Shown here piece by piece: positions 10,688 through 21,534 of a DNA stretch of 64,000 nt. Numbering within the stretch: the first letter of the stretch is position 1; each line of letters begins with the position of its first letter. The notes beneath the pieces were generated by a model. That model was not told where the DNA came from and did not search any database. It saw only the letters and a list, made by a program, of their open reading frames with translations. This stretch comes from Triglochin maritima (Eukaryota > Streptophyta > Magnoliopsida > Alismatales > Juncaginaceae): the NCBI GenBank assembly GCA_963682175.1, contig OY821791.1, positions 19,682,542 to 19,746,541 of the forward strand, in the 5' to 3' direction. A program made the position numbers and the translations under genes.

Positions 10688-11366
10688 TCGGTCGACCGGT
10701 TGGTGCAAACGGTCGACCGTTATTAATGAGATTTCAGGTTCTGCCTCACACTGGTCGAACGATGCCCTTAGGGCGGTCGACCAGTTGTGCATTTGAGGCT
10801 CTGGTGGTTTTCGGTCAAACGGGGCCCCTTTGCCGTTCGACCGTGTGCACTGTTGTAGGTCGGTTGGGGAGTTGACCATCTAAACGGTCGACCGCCTGTA
10901 TGACTTTGTCCGACCGGTGACTTAAGTTGGATTAGTGGTTGGTTCGACCGAAGGTGGTTCGGTCGACCGGACTTGATGTTGAGCGTGGAGGATTCCCTGG
11001 TGGAATTCGGTCGATCGAGAGTGCTCGGGGGTTCGACCAGATTCGTTGGTGAGAGTTGGGGGAATTCCCTGGTGGAATTCGGTCGACCGAGAGTGCTCGG
11101 AGGTTCGACTAGATTCGTTGTGGAGAGTGTGGAATTTTTCCTTCGTGACTTTTGGTCGAACGGGTCCCCTTTGCCGTCTGACCGATTGGCCATTTTGTTC
11201 GTTGAATCTGGGAGGCAACTTCTAAACGGTCGACCGGCCCTTGCCTTTGGTTCGACCGAACGAGTGGTTTTGGTGGGGATTGGTCGACCGATGGAGTGTC
11301 AGTCGAGGCAATTGCCCTGTGTTTGTGAGATTCAGTCGATCGGGACTTTTGGTTCGGTCGGCCGTT
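10688..11366 (+). repeat. Cluster of GGTCGACC-type palindromes in the B LTR
   Basis: More than a dozen copies of CGGTCGACCG or one-step variants (GGTCGAAC, GGTCGATC, GGTCGGCC) are spread over about 680 bp, in varied contexts and at irregular spacing. It is therefore not a simple tandem repeat. Similar clusters occur in the D LTRs and in the SIRE-like LTR. Confidence 0.85.
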
Positions 11367-11473
11367 TAAGTCCAGTTTTGCACGTTGGAGGTGCAGTTGT
11401 TGTGGTCGTCTGTGTGGGGCGAGTTGTGGTGCCGATGTTCTTCCGAAAACTGTGCTAGTGAGCATGAGTGTTG

Positions 11474-11878
11474 CGGTGGTTGGGTGAAAAAGCCCTGGAG
11501 CCCCATAACTATGTGAGAGCTGTGGTTGGGTGAAAAAGCCCTGGAGCCAAGCTTGGAAATGTGTGTGTTGCGGTGGTTGGGTGAAAAAATCCTGGAGCCC
11601 CATAACTGTGTGAGACTTGCGGTTGGGTGAAAGAGCCCTGAAGCCCAGCTAGTCTGTGCGGGGTTGGGTGAAAAAGCCCTATAGCTCCGTAGTGCGTTCA
11701 GGTTGGGTGAAAGAGCCCTGGAGCCTTAGCATGGACCGCGTGTTATAGGTTGGTGAAAAAGCCCTGGAGCCCTTGGTCGTGTTGTGGTAGCTACGGTTGG
11801 GTGAAAAGCCCTGGAGCCCAGCTTGGCAACGAGTGTGTGTGTGTTGTGGTTGGGTGAAAGAGCCCTGGAGCCCAGCCT
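11474..11878 (+). repeat. Minisatellite in the B LTR, about nine units
   Basis: About nine units of roughly 40-54 bp share the core GTGAAAAAGCCCTGGAGC, usually preceded by GGTTGG. The segments between cores vary in length and sequence, so only the core seems to be maintained. Confidence 0.9.
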
Positions 11879-12258
11879 TGTTGTGCTGCTTTTATTGTTG
11901 GTAGAATTGCATGCTAGGGTGTTTTTCAGTTCATGCATTGTAGAGTTTGGCATACGAGGTTTCCTTCTGGAAACTCAGGCATTGTTGCATGTTTGCTTTT
12001 CAGGTCGTGATCGACGTTAGGTGGGGTGGTGACCGAGGAGAGGAGTGCCGCTACCAGATCCAACTTTCTCTCATGTTGAGGTTGGGTGATTACTGTATTT
12101 GTTGTATAGCCTTTTGATGTAATCACACTTTTGAAATACTCTGATGTACATATATATTATATATGATTGGTGCACCGTCTTCTCGTTTGAGTAATATCCT
12201 GTGTTGATTGTTGTGTTATTAATTTGTTTTAATTCTTTCGCTGTTTGAGGATGTTACA

Positions 12259-12479
12259 AGTAGATAATATATATACTCGTCTATGTATTATGTAAATACA
12301 ATAATGAGAAATATATTCAATCACACCTCTCTCGTATCAACTTTGATACGGTATCAGAGCATTGATCCGGGAAATCACAAACCCCAGACTCCCCCGGAGA
12401 TCCTCATCGGCTTAACCTCATCCAATGGGTTTGAAGGCGATGATAACTAACATCCACATCCAACAAAAACAATCAAAAC
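12259..12479 (+). repeat. Element C: 5' LTR remnant, primer site and leader
   Basis: 12259-12339 matches the last part of the C 3' LTR (31317-31397), ending TCTCGTATCA. After a 9-nt spacer comes CGGTATCAGAGC (12349-12360), a one-base variant of TGGTATCAGAGC, the initiator-tRNA-Met primer site usual in plant Ty1/copia elements. The rest is leader up to the gag ATG. The 5' part of the LTR is lost at the boundary with element B. Confidence 0.85.
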
Positions 12480-13446
12480 ATGTCGGACGGTACCAAAGGT
12501 AGTCACACGGAGGTGAACCACCCCCAACGCCTTGTAACAACATCCTTAAATGGAACAAATTATCTCTCCGGGGCTCGGGCGGTGACTTTTTCCCTTAGTG
12601 GCAGGGGGGTCACATCACCGGAAAATCTAAAAGACCCAAGGGAATAGGGACAAAAGTAAAGCAAGAGCAATGATAGACGATGGATCACCAAGTCATGTCG
12701 TGGATCGTTGCTTTTATGTAGCCGAACATTGGATAAATCTTCATGTACAAAGAAAGTGCAAAGGAGCTGTGGGACGCGGTCCAAGAACACTATGGAAAAG
12801 CCGAAAACTTCGCACAAATCTTCAAAATCAAACAAAAAATAGCCCAAACTAGGCAAAACTCCACACTCATCATCGAATACCTCGATACTCTCAGGAAGAA
12901 ATCGGACAAACTGCAGGTGTATGAACCCCCCAACAACTGATGCCAAAACCATCCAAACCCGACAAGAGCAAAACCATATCTACCAATTCTTGGAAGCGTT
13001 AGATCCAAGCTATGAAGCCATAAGAGCACATATCCTGATGGCTCCGGAGCTACCAAGCCTCGCGACTATCACAAGTCTCGTTCAACGCGAGGAAACCGGG
13101 AAGAAAACCATGACAAACAACACCCATAATGTGGTCGCCGATAACCAAGCCTTTATCGTCGACCACAACCAAGCTGAGGGCATCAACGACAACAAAAGGC
13201 GATTCGGAAACAAAGCAAATGAGCACTGCGAAAATTGTAAAAAAACAAGGCCATAATAAAAAAACTCATGCTGGTTTCTCTTTCCCCATCTCAGGACTCC
13301 AAAGAATGGCGAAAGGAACGCTAGAGCAAGCATGGTGGATGGGACCGTCGGCGGAAACACTAGCCAACTTAGAGGTGGCGACGGCCGCTCGGACGGAAAC
13401 CCTAACCTAATCCAAACCAAATGGCGAATATGAAAAGAATGATGAG
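12480..13446 (+). pseudogene. Ty1/copia gag remnant, element C (5' part)
   Basis: Gag starts at the ATG at 12480 (MSDG...), followed by an LNGTNYL motif typical of copia gag N-termini. Frameshifts and stops break it repeatedly. Recognisable pieces are MYKESAKELWDAVQEHYG (12743 on) and IYQFLEALDPSYEAIRAHIL (from about 12978), both characteristic of copia gag proteins. A zinc-knuckle start CENCKK near 13230 continues in another frame (KKQGHNKK). A frame open to 13408 carries the remaining gag sequence. Solo LTR D1 interrupts the gene after 13446, and gag sequence resumes at 27960. It would have formed the capsid of the virus-like particle. Confidence 0.85.
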
Positions 13447-13688
13447 CTTTATGAAAGGAATGTGTTCTAAAAGTTTTATTTTTATATGTCAATTATTATG
13501 AATTGAATGTGCAAACATTTTGTTCATTGATTATGCTATTCGTCTTTTGGAAGTGTTAAGGAAGAGACGTTTGGTCCTTAACCGTAGAGCTCTAAAAGAT
13601 AATGGTTTACATAAATCAAAAGTTATTCACAATCATGGTAATTAACATGGAACATTAATCACTGAGATAAGATTGTCGTGTTGGTCAT

Positions 13689-15223
13689 TGATTGACATCA
13701 TTTCATGCTCATATTTGTATCTTATATCCATTATCTTACACCTAAGCAATGCTACGTGCCGAGTTTTATGTTTAGTTTTCAGGAATAAAGAGGTTTGAAG
13801 AGAAGAGCCATGAAAGGACCCAAAAGCAGGAAAAAGGACTTAATTGTGAGACCTGGGGACTAAGATGCAAGGGAAAGGACCTGATCGTAAGACCGAAGGA
13901 CCTAAGAGCAAAACAGGAAACTCCACACCATCATGGGGAGTATTTTGGCAATTCGATTCGGGTCGGAGCTCCACTAAGCAAAGTAGATGTATCCAAGACC
14001 AAGAAACACTCCAAGCAAAGCCCACAAGCAAAACCAATCGGATCTGAGCTTTATAGGCCACCAATTGGCGGTCTGGATCAGCCCAGATCCGCTAAGCTTT
14101 CTCCTGGACTTGAATTAATGTGTGTTTAGGCTATGTTTGGTATTGGTTTAGTCCCACATTGGGGGATTGTCCCGGATTAGCTTTTTCCACGCTTATAAAT
14201 AGAACTCTTCACCTTCCATTGTATCCATCTCTCTCTTTGGTGGCATCTTCCCTACTAAGAGTGAAGCCTTGAAGCAAAACTCTGGTGGAGGAAGAGTTGC
14301 TTGTAATTTGAGTGAGTTAATAATAGATGTTTTCATTAGCTTGTTAATTGTTGCTTAGTTAATTTCCTTTAATGTGTTTGCTTTGGTGCTTGTTTAGTTT
14401 TATGCTTCTTTAATATTTCTTGCTTGATTAGTATAGTTTCATTTCAGTATAATGCTTCATTTTATTGGAGTAGTTAGTTTAAATATGTGTGAGTAGTTCC
14501 ATCCCCATTTGGGGGGTGGAGAAATATGTGATATAATCATGTAGTGTATTAAGTGTGTGTTATCTTTATCCCTTGAGCTTTATATGATTTCCATAACCAT
14601 CTAATGGGTTTTCACTCTTATCTTTGATATGCTAATGCTCTTGAATGAAGCTTAGATTATGCTTTGATTAGTGGACCTATTTTATGGGGAATGATAAGGT
14701 TAGGATATGGATGAAATTAATATTGGAAACACAATTTGTAGTGTATGTGCTCTTGTTCCCTTTACCTTAGCTAATGTCTTGTATGTTTTAATGATGTAGT
14801 CTTATCTTAATTCATGTGGAGGCATAGTAGGGTCTAGTCTTTATACTTGAGTTCATGTAGCTTCATTCCAATTATTGTCTTGTATGTTTTAATGATGTAG
14901 TCTATTCTTAATTCATGTGGAGGCAAAGTTGGATGTAGTTTTATGATTTCATGCACTGCATGTTGTGAGGAGCTTAATGAACACACACAGACACTTCTTT
15001 ATGTTCACATTATTTCTCTACCCCATTTGGGGTTTAGTTTTCTTGCTTTTCTTCCAATTCCATTTGCACCTTAGTGTAGTGTAATGTAATACATCTTTCT
15101 CTCCTTCTTTTACCTCTCGCCTTCGAACAAACCAAGCGTCGACACACCTCCCAGTGGACGACCCGTATTTGCCACCGCTTCAACGCGGCCGTGCACTTGC
15201 GGTTAATATAAAACGATCAATCA
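13689..15223 (+). repeat. Solo LTR E1 (1535 bp, Athila-like type E)
   Basis: It starts TGATTGACATC and ends GATCAATCA, flanked by GTCAT at 13684-13688 and 15224-15228. It is nearly identical to the E 3' LTR (21535-23070). By eye, about 11 differences fall in the first ~490 bp and none in the last ~1.03 kb. The TATA box is at 14194-14203. The upstream element reads GTCCCACATTG, one base off the intact form. Confidence 0.9.
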
Positions 15224-15600
15224 GTCATCGATTGATGTAGCTCTATAAATAATTGACGACACGAGTATATAAAAGAGGAAAAGAATACTTTTCTATATTG
15301 AATAGACCTAACAAGTAAAACATTATGGAATTGTGTTTCGTGTCATTAATGTTTTACTGTGTCTTGAATCCTAAGATATGAGACTTATATCTTTTCACTC
15401 AAGAAGTGCTTAATTTGATTATTGTCAAAAGCTATGAATGAGTATAGTGATAAAGGTAATAGTTGGTTCAACATGATTTGTGCTGGAAAAGATAGTTAGT
15501 CAAACGATTATCGTTGCCCCTCTTTATTGAGTGATGATATTAGTGGGTACTTTGATAAAGCAAAATTATAATGTGCACAATGTAACTTGAGTTGAGTTAC
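15224..15600 (+). repeat. D1 LTR segment, extra copy
   Basis: This repeats 23071-23447 with about six differences, including both flanking target sites (GTCAT at the left, GTTAC at the right). It belongs to the duplicated block 13689-15975 versus 21535-23822. In the intact D2 and D3 LTRs this sequence is present once. Confidence 0.88.
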
Positions 15601-15975
15601 TGATTGATCGTTTTATATTAACCGCAAGTGCACGGCCGCGTTGAAGCGGTGGCAAATACGGGTCGTCCACTGGGAGGTGTGTCGACGCTTGGTTTGTTCG
15701 AAGGCGAGAGGTAAGAGAAGGAGAGAAAGATGTATTACACTACACTAATCTAAACTAGTAAACAAGCAAGCTAAAAAGAAATAACTAAACAACTAAGCTA
15801 AACAACTAATGAAGAAGATAAAAAGACAGGAATGGAAACCCCTAAGGGGTGGAGTGAGTGTGTGTGCACATGAAATAAGTGTGGTGTGGAATGCATACAA
15901 GAAGCTCAAGTTAGTTAGTGTTTATTAATGCATAAGAGGTACCTAATTGCAAAACCTATCATTTACAACACTAAC
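15601..15975 (-). repeat. Truncated reverse LTR, partial copy of G
   Basis: It starts as G does (TGATTGATCG on the plus strand) after the same GTTAC site, and matches 23448-23822. It stops abruptly after CACTAAC at 15975, where element H leader sequence begins. This is the breakpoint of the duplication. Confidence 0.88.
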
Positions 15976-16631
15976 CCTTATGATAGTTTAACTTAGATCT
16001 AGCAAAGATAGTCAAACAATGGTCTTTAGAGGGGGGCAATTGCAAGGTTGTATGCAAACTAGATTATATGCTTAAATGCAATCGATGAAAATCACGATAC
16101 GTACCTTGACTCCAGCACTCTTCAACAGAAATTGATTTGCAAGAATTTAGCAAGAATAATGCATACAAAAAACTAGATGATGCATGCACTAAGACCTTTC
16201 TAATTTTGCCAATTTTAGGTCAGAGTTGAATTATTGCCAATTATGGAATTTTTGCCCTAACACGTGCAATTCTAATAAAAGGAAATTTTCTGAAACTAGA
16301 AATTACGAGGAAAAAGGCAACAAAGGTTACCTACGCAATGCTCAGTCGGGTTCACCGCCCGCTCTCGAAATTTCAGTAGTTCCACGCGTCCACCGAGGGA
16401 TGGTGCTAACCCCAGAAAAATTTGAAGCCCAGATGCTTCAGGTGTGCGGCGATTCCGCCGCAGGTTCCTCTTGATGTGCGGCGATTCGGCCGCCCGTTTA
16501 GCTCAGATGGTGCTCGGATTTCGCCGTGCACCCTGTTGTCTCCGGAAACACAAATCCAAATACTTAGACCACGCACAAGATAAACAGGATAAAATCGAAA
16601 TCAACAAAAAAAAAACAAAATCTGCGTCGCC
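15976..16631 (-). other. Element H1 5' leader fragment
   Basis: Read on the minus strand this is the sequence downstream of the H1 primer site. It contains two GC-rich palindromes (16445-16462 and 16477-16493) and an AAGGTACGT splice-donor-like site (plus-strand 16101-16106 region) matching those in A, F and M. No gene is seen; the short plus-strand ORFs here are not conserved. The far end was lost at the 15975/15976 breakpoint. Confidence 0.75.
16445..16493 (-). repeat. Paired palindromes in the H1 leader
   Basis: TGCGGCGATTCCGCCGCA (16445-16462) is a 7-bp inverted repeat around a 4-nt centre. TGCGGCGATTCGGCCGC (16477-16493) is a variant. The nearer copy ends 138 nt from the primer site, almost the same offset as the unrelated GACCGCCAATTGGCGGTC pair in A and F. 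Confidence 0.82.
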
Positions 16632-16649
16632 TCCCCGGCAACGACGCCA
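16632..16649 (-). promoter_or_regulatory. Primer-binding site of H1 (tRNA-Asp type)
   Basis: The plus strand reads TCCCCGGCAACGACGCCA, one base from the tRNA-Asp 3' end, followed by the 6-nt spacer AAAACT and the LTR terminus. This places H in the same Athila-like group as A, E, F and M. Confidence 0.9.
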
Positions 16650-16655
16650 AAAACT

Positions 16656-17867
16656 TGATGAGAATTAAATTTATACCGCAAGTGGACGACGTCAATGAAG
16701 ACGTGACAAATACGGGTCGAACACAAGGAGGGAGAGATCTTGTTATTTGTGTGATTTTCGATTAAGGGGAAGAAGGAGAGAAGAAATAAATTGGATTTTG
16801 AGATTTTTGATTTTTAATTTCCTAAAGCATGAAACATGAACAAATAAAACTAAAGCAAGAACAAAGATGGTGAATTCCGTTGGGTGGAGGTTTAGGTATT
16901 GGGTTTAGATTAGAGAATTCAGAAACTTATAATAAATCATATTAGTTATAAAGCATTACATGATAAATGATTTAACATAAACTCAAGTAATCAAAATATA
17001 CTAACACGAAATTAAAATAATAACTTTTATTCTTCTTCTCTTCACCCTAAATCCGTCACCTCCACTCTTTGGAAAGAGTTAGAAACTCATGGATGGAAAG
17101 GAGGAGAAGGGGTCCTAGAGGAATTACAAAAGAAAACTAAAAACAAGAAATAAAACAACAAAAATTTATTAAACTAAGGAATAAAAACTAGAACATAAGC
17201 TAAGGACCCTCACAATATCGTTTCAGGGCTATTTATAGCCGATACAAGGGACTTAGGTATAAAATAGGAAAGTACACGCGTCACCACGCAACCGGTAAAA
17301 ATTTTAGAGCATTGATCTAATTTTGTGCGGTATGTTCGCCGCATTTTGTACATAAGGTGCGGCGGATTTGCCACCTTTTTAGCTCTGATTTAATCCGGAT
17401 TTTTGCTGTGTGTTTTTGGTATGATTTGATCCTCCTTTGCGCGTCTGGATTGATTCTTTCCATTCTTTTGAGCTCCGGATTAATTCCTTCATATATTTGG
17501 AGATCCACATTGATTTTTCTTTAGATTTTCTCCAAGATAATAAAAGCTACTCGTGATTTGCAATTAGGTCCTTGTCTTTTTGCAATTAAGTCCCCGACTA
17601 CTTTTGTGCTGAAGTCCTTGTTCTTTTTGTAATTAGGTCTTGAATGCTTTTATGCTTGGATACATTTCCATTTGAAACCCGATAATCTTGAGCTTGGTCT
17701 TTATGATAGAAATGAGTCTTTTGCACGCGTTTATGCTCGGGATGTGGGTAAATTGCATTCAGGTCCCTGTATTCTGTAAATAAGACTAAACACATACCTT
17801 AGTAGCATTTATTGATGTAAAAGTAATCTAAATGAAAGACATATGATGCAATGTATGAAATGCATCA
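16656..17867 (-). repeat. Element H1 5' LTR (1212 bp)
   Basis: On the plus strand it runs from TGATGAGAATTAAATTT to AAATGCATCA, matching H3 (62643-63849) and H2. The TATA box reads CTATTTATAGC on the plus strand at about 17229. U3 carries GCGG/CCGC near-palindromes at about 17330-17385 and repeated AAGTCC/AGGTCC motifs at about 17560-17645. It abuts the E gag gene at 17868, so H1 probably inserted into E. Confidence 0.9.
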
Positions 17868-18539
17868 GGTCGCTACTCCCGGGTGTGGTAGGTGTGGACT
17901 TACGGGCCATGATGACTTGGACTGCGCTTACGCTCCAAGGGATACTGAGCATGCGAATGCGATGTATCAACAGAGGCACCGTAATGACCCGTACAGTCAC
18001 TCCTACAACCCGTGATGGCGTAACCATCCTAACTTCTCTTGGGGGCCTAGTGGGGGTCACAGTCAGAGCTCGCACACTCAACCTCAACCTCCACCTTATC
18101 AACCTCCACGCCCATCGGCGACCTACCAACCCCCACATCAAAGGTCTCAGCACCAAAATTACCAACCTGCTCATGCCTCATCGTCGGGTTATTCTAGCCA
18201 GACTCCACTACCCCAACGGGTTGACTCGAAGGACCCCACTCTTGAACAAACCCTTCATGCGTTCATGCAGAGCACTCAATCCTTGTTTGCGGCCAGCAAC
18301 AATTCGGTCAAAGCATTGGAAATGCAAGTTAGCCAGTTGGCTAATCAGCTCCATGAACGCGAGAAGGGTCAATTACCGAGTCAACCTGAGGTGAATCCTC
18401 GGGGTACCCATTCTCAAGGAAGGACACCTTTACCTCGTGCTACCTCTGAACCGACCCATCATATTAATGTGATTCATACTTTGAGGTCTGGTAAGGAGGT
18501 GGATAACCACATTGGGGTACCTTCTTTGTCATCACCATC

Positions 18540-18745
18540 TTTGAGGGAGCCGGATCCTGAGGCTCCCTCCACAAATACTTCCAGGAAGGAGCCAGATCCT
18601 GAGGTTCTTTGTACATTTCCTTCGACAAAGGGGTCGAACCCTGAGGTCCCCTTGTCTCCTCTTGTGTCGAAGGAACCAGATTCTGAGGTCCCCACTCATG
18701 TTTCTTTGGACCAGAATTCTGGGGTTCCTTCGTATCCTTATGCCC
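18540..18745 (+). repeat. In-frame coding repeats, (K)EPDPEV type
   Basis: Four to five irregular repeats encode EPDPEAP, KEPDPEV, KGSNPEVP and KEPDSEVP, between the coiled coil and the protease of E. M has no equivalent at this point. Confidence 0.8.
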
Positions 18746-19555
18746 CGAAGGCGCCATTCCCTGAGCGCCTTAAAAAAAACCTCTGATCAGCATGACAACA
18801 TGCTTGACATGTTTAGGCAAGTTAAGGTGAACATCCCTCTGTTGGAGGTGATTCAGCAAATGCCACCTTATGCCAAGGTTCTCAAGGACTTATGCACCAA
18901 GAAGAGAAAAACTCATGTTCCCAAGAAAGATTTTCTTGCGGCTAACGTGAGTTCTTTGTTGGCACAACCCATGCAAGTCAAGTACAAGGACCCTGGTTGT
19001 CCTACTATCTCTTGTGTGATTGGTGATGTGTCCATACATCGAGCCTTATTGGACCTTGGTGCATCTGTTAATCTTCTGCCATATTCTGTCTACGTCCACC
19101 TCGGTCTTGGAGACCTCAAACAAACAAAGACTACTCTTCAATTGGCTGATAGGTCTATGAAGAAACCGAGGGGTGTGGTGGAAGATGTTCTGATCAAAGT
19201 GGGGGAGTTCATTTATCCAATCGACTTCTTTGTCTTGGATATTGAACCTGTGCCAAACCCACTTGGACAAATTCCTGTCATTCTGGGGTGACCATTCCTT
19301 GTAACTTCCAATGCATTAATCAATTGTCGTAATGGTATGATGCGCTTGACGTATGGTAGTCAATGCGCTGATTTTAACATCTTCACCATCGGCAAGAAGC
19401 CAGGTGCCTTCAATGACCCTGTTGGGGTCAACCTATTCCAGGGTGTGGATGAGATTGAAGTTGAGGGCACGTTCAAGTACTTCAGAGAATTGTTCGATGA
19501 AGCTCCTGAAGGTGGTGAAGATGTTTCAGCTGGGCTGGCACAAGAAGGTGCCTTA

Positions 19556-19740
19556 TGTTCTGATCATGTGGCTTCAGTGCCACCTCCTTTTGATCTTGTG
19601 GCCCTTGAGCCACATCCTTTTGATCTCGTGGCCCTTGAGCCACATTCTTCTGATCATGTGGCCCTTGAGCCACTTCTTTTTGATCACGTGGCCCTTGAGC
19701 CACATCCTTTCGATCATGTGGCTTTTGAGCCACAAGATAC
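19556..19740 (+). repeat. In-frame 30-bp coding repeats, F/S-D-H/L-V-A-L-E-P type
   Basis: About six repeats of a 30-bp unit encode variations of FDHVALEPHP in the tail of the E protein. Units differ by only a few bases, so expansion was recent relative to the rest of the gene. Confidence 0.88.
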
Positions 19741-20011
19741 CATTTTTATGGCCTCTGGGCCACAAGATCTTCATTCTGTATCTGCTGAGGACCCCATGCG
19801 GGTTAAGAATCAACCACCTGATACCCTTCAACCTGATAGAGGTTCACCTCTCATTCATGCCTCCTATCTTGCTCACTCTCAAGAGGCATCAAACGACCAC
19901 AACACTTATAAGGGTATCAGGTGGTCAATCAATTCTGATTTGTATGTCGCGAGCCCATGCATGTGCATTTTTGGCTCGAGAGATGGCGGGTTCCCATTTG
20001 ATGTCCCTTGA

Positions 20012-21519
20012 CATATGAAGATGGGAGCCCATTTTTGTACATTGTTAAAAAAAAGTACAGTAAAAGACTCCTTCAGTGAGCATCGATTGTTGTGAGCCCC
20101 AACCCTTGTGTATATGGGCTCCATTTCTTTCACGTATTTGTATCCTTTCTTTAGCATCTCACAGGTTTTGAGGGAATTCGGGTTTGTGTTCATCAACATG
20201 ACCTTGAACTTCCCTTTGTACTTCATATTGGTGAGATCTCTCCTTTTTCATGCATAAATCCATGTAGTATCTTGCTCGCATTTATTGAGGACAATGCATG
20301 AAGTAGGTGTGGGGGGGTGTTTTACGTGTGTACATAGTCGAGTCTTTTCTTTTGATTTTGTTTTCTTTTGTTTGCATTGTTAGGGTCATGTTAGTGTGCT
20401 GCATTTAATATCGATATATCTGCTTGCCATGATCCTTGGGTGACTTGTCTTATTTTGCTTGCCTAGTGCTTTAAAATTTTCACATTTCTTTCAAAATCTT
20501 CATGTGTTTGCGAAAGAAAATGTTTTGTGGGTTTTGCGTGTGTTTAGGCAAAGTAAAAAGAAAGCTCCCAAAATTGTCTTGAACTTGATGCATTAGGATA
20601 TCTAGTACTGTGGCTTTAGGATTTATCGAGTCGTTAGGATGCACCCCAGTTTTCCCTTGGGGGTGAGTAATCATAGGGTTTCAGTGCTCAAACATTCAAA
20701 GAAGTCCACCCTGAACCGAGTGAGTCAATAATTCGTGTCTGTTAACTTAAGGAAGTTTGTTGAAGTCAAGGACCATCTAAATCTTTGTGTGAGACATTAG
20801 TGTAGGGGTTTTGGTTCATGTGTAGATAAGAAATAAGTGAGTAGGTGTTCTCTCTTCTCGTACGGCTCCAATCACTTGGGAAAGTAGGTCTGAGGGGACG
20901 TTGTACCTGGTGCTTTCGAGTCATCTGACTTGGGATGCGCCGACCGAACTCTCGTTACACGGGTGGTAGGAATTGCCCTATGTGGAGATTTGGGGAAAGG
21001 TGTACGTGATAGTGTAAGTCCTCATGGGCAATGATGCACGAAACCTGACCCTGGGAGAATGAAGCTCCAACTAATAAAAAGAAAAAAAATGATGAAAAAA
21101 AGAAGAAAAAAAATGCAAATAAGAACCTTAATGGACCTTACACTTTGTATCACTTGAGGATCTTGAGGTTGTCCATGTCTTTCACTTAATTCCTTATTTA
21201 ACTTGCACGAATGGGTCATTAGGCTAGGTGTGGACTGATTACCTATATAGAGTCGGCCCGTAGGATTACCGCGTCCAATGATCGACAAAATTTGTCCAAC
21301 GAGTCGAGTGTCTAGATTGAATAATGCATCTTGTTCGGATTTTGTAGGTATATCCGCTGAAAACTCTCAGGAGACAACACTCCTCCTTGGCAACAAGGAG
21401 GTTTAACGGCTTGTTGCACGTGCTAAGTGCAACCGTGATTCCTACGAAAGTGAGTTAGGATTTCTTGTATTTCGTTTGCTTTTCTCTTTCTTTGTTTTGC
21501 TCAAGACTAGCAAAAACTT
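20012..21519 (+). other. 3' noncoding region of element E
   Basis: It is colinear with the 3' regions of A, F, J2 and M. An internal polypurine-like motif GTAGGTGTGGGGGGG lies at about 20303-20317, about 1.2 kb before the true tract. An A/G tract is at about 21076-21118. No gene is supportable. Confidence 0.75.
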
Positions 21520-21534
21520 AGGTGTGGGGGTATT
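21520..21534 (+). promoter_or_regulatory. 3' polypurine tract of element E
   Basis: AGGTGTGGGGGTATT directly precedes the LTR start at 21535. Confidence 0.92.

Larger units (their letters stand above)
10098..12258 (+). repeat. Element B 3' LTR (2161 bp)
   Basis: It starts TGTGAGATCCTAATCC and ends GATGTTACA, directly followed by element C sequence. Inside are CT microsatellites (about 10237-10283), a dense cluster of GGTCGACC-type palindromes (10688-11366) and a minisatellite (11474-11878). The right flank AGTAG could be a target duplication in the C LTR, but the B 5' LTR is missing so this cannot be tested. Confidence 0.83.
17868..20011 (+). pseudogene. Gag-protease gene of Athila-like element E, broken
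   Basis: The surviving part begins inside gag at the zinc knuckle CGRCGLTGHDDLDC (CX2CX4HX4C). It continues through a Pro/Gln-rich linker and a coiled-coil region with LEMQVSQLANQLHEREKGQ. The protease region follows, with KVNIPLLEVIQQMP, the active-site motif DLGASVNLLP (about 19050) and IPVILG. A tail ends in FPFDVP-stop at 20009-20011. Lesions: a stop at about 18013-18015 where M has glycine, a frameshift in an A-run near 18770, a stop at about 19289-19291 where M has arginine, and loss of the whole capsid end by the H1 insertion. Protease would mature Gag inside the particle. DLG replaces the usual D(S/T)G, as in M. No RT, RNase H or integrase follows. Confidence 0.88.

Noticed and set aside
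10973..11603. ORFs of 141-164 codons in the B LTR
   Set aside because: They are products of the palindrome cluster and minisatellite (repeated phase-compatible units) on both strands.
11474..11878. CRISPR-like pattern of repeats with variable spacers
   Set aside because: Units degenerate, spacing is irregular, no cas genes are nearby, and the context is a plant LTR. It is a minisatellite.
16495..16520. GTTTAGCTCAGATGG, resembling a tRNA D-loop
   Set aside because: No acceptor stem, anticodon arm or T-loop follows. It is part of the H1 leader.
19482..19831. Antisense frames over the E coding repeats
   Set aside because: Complement of the 30-bp in-frame repeat on the coding strand; a repeat artefact.
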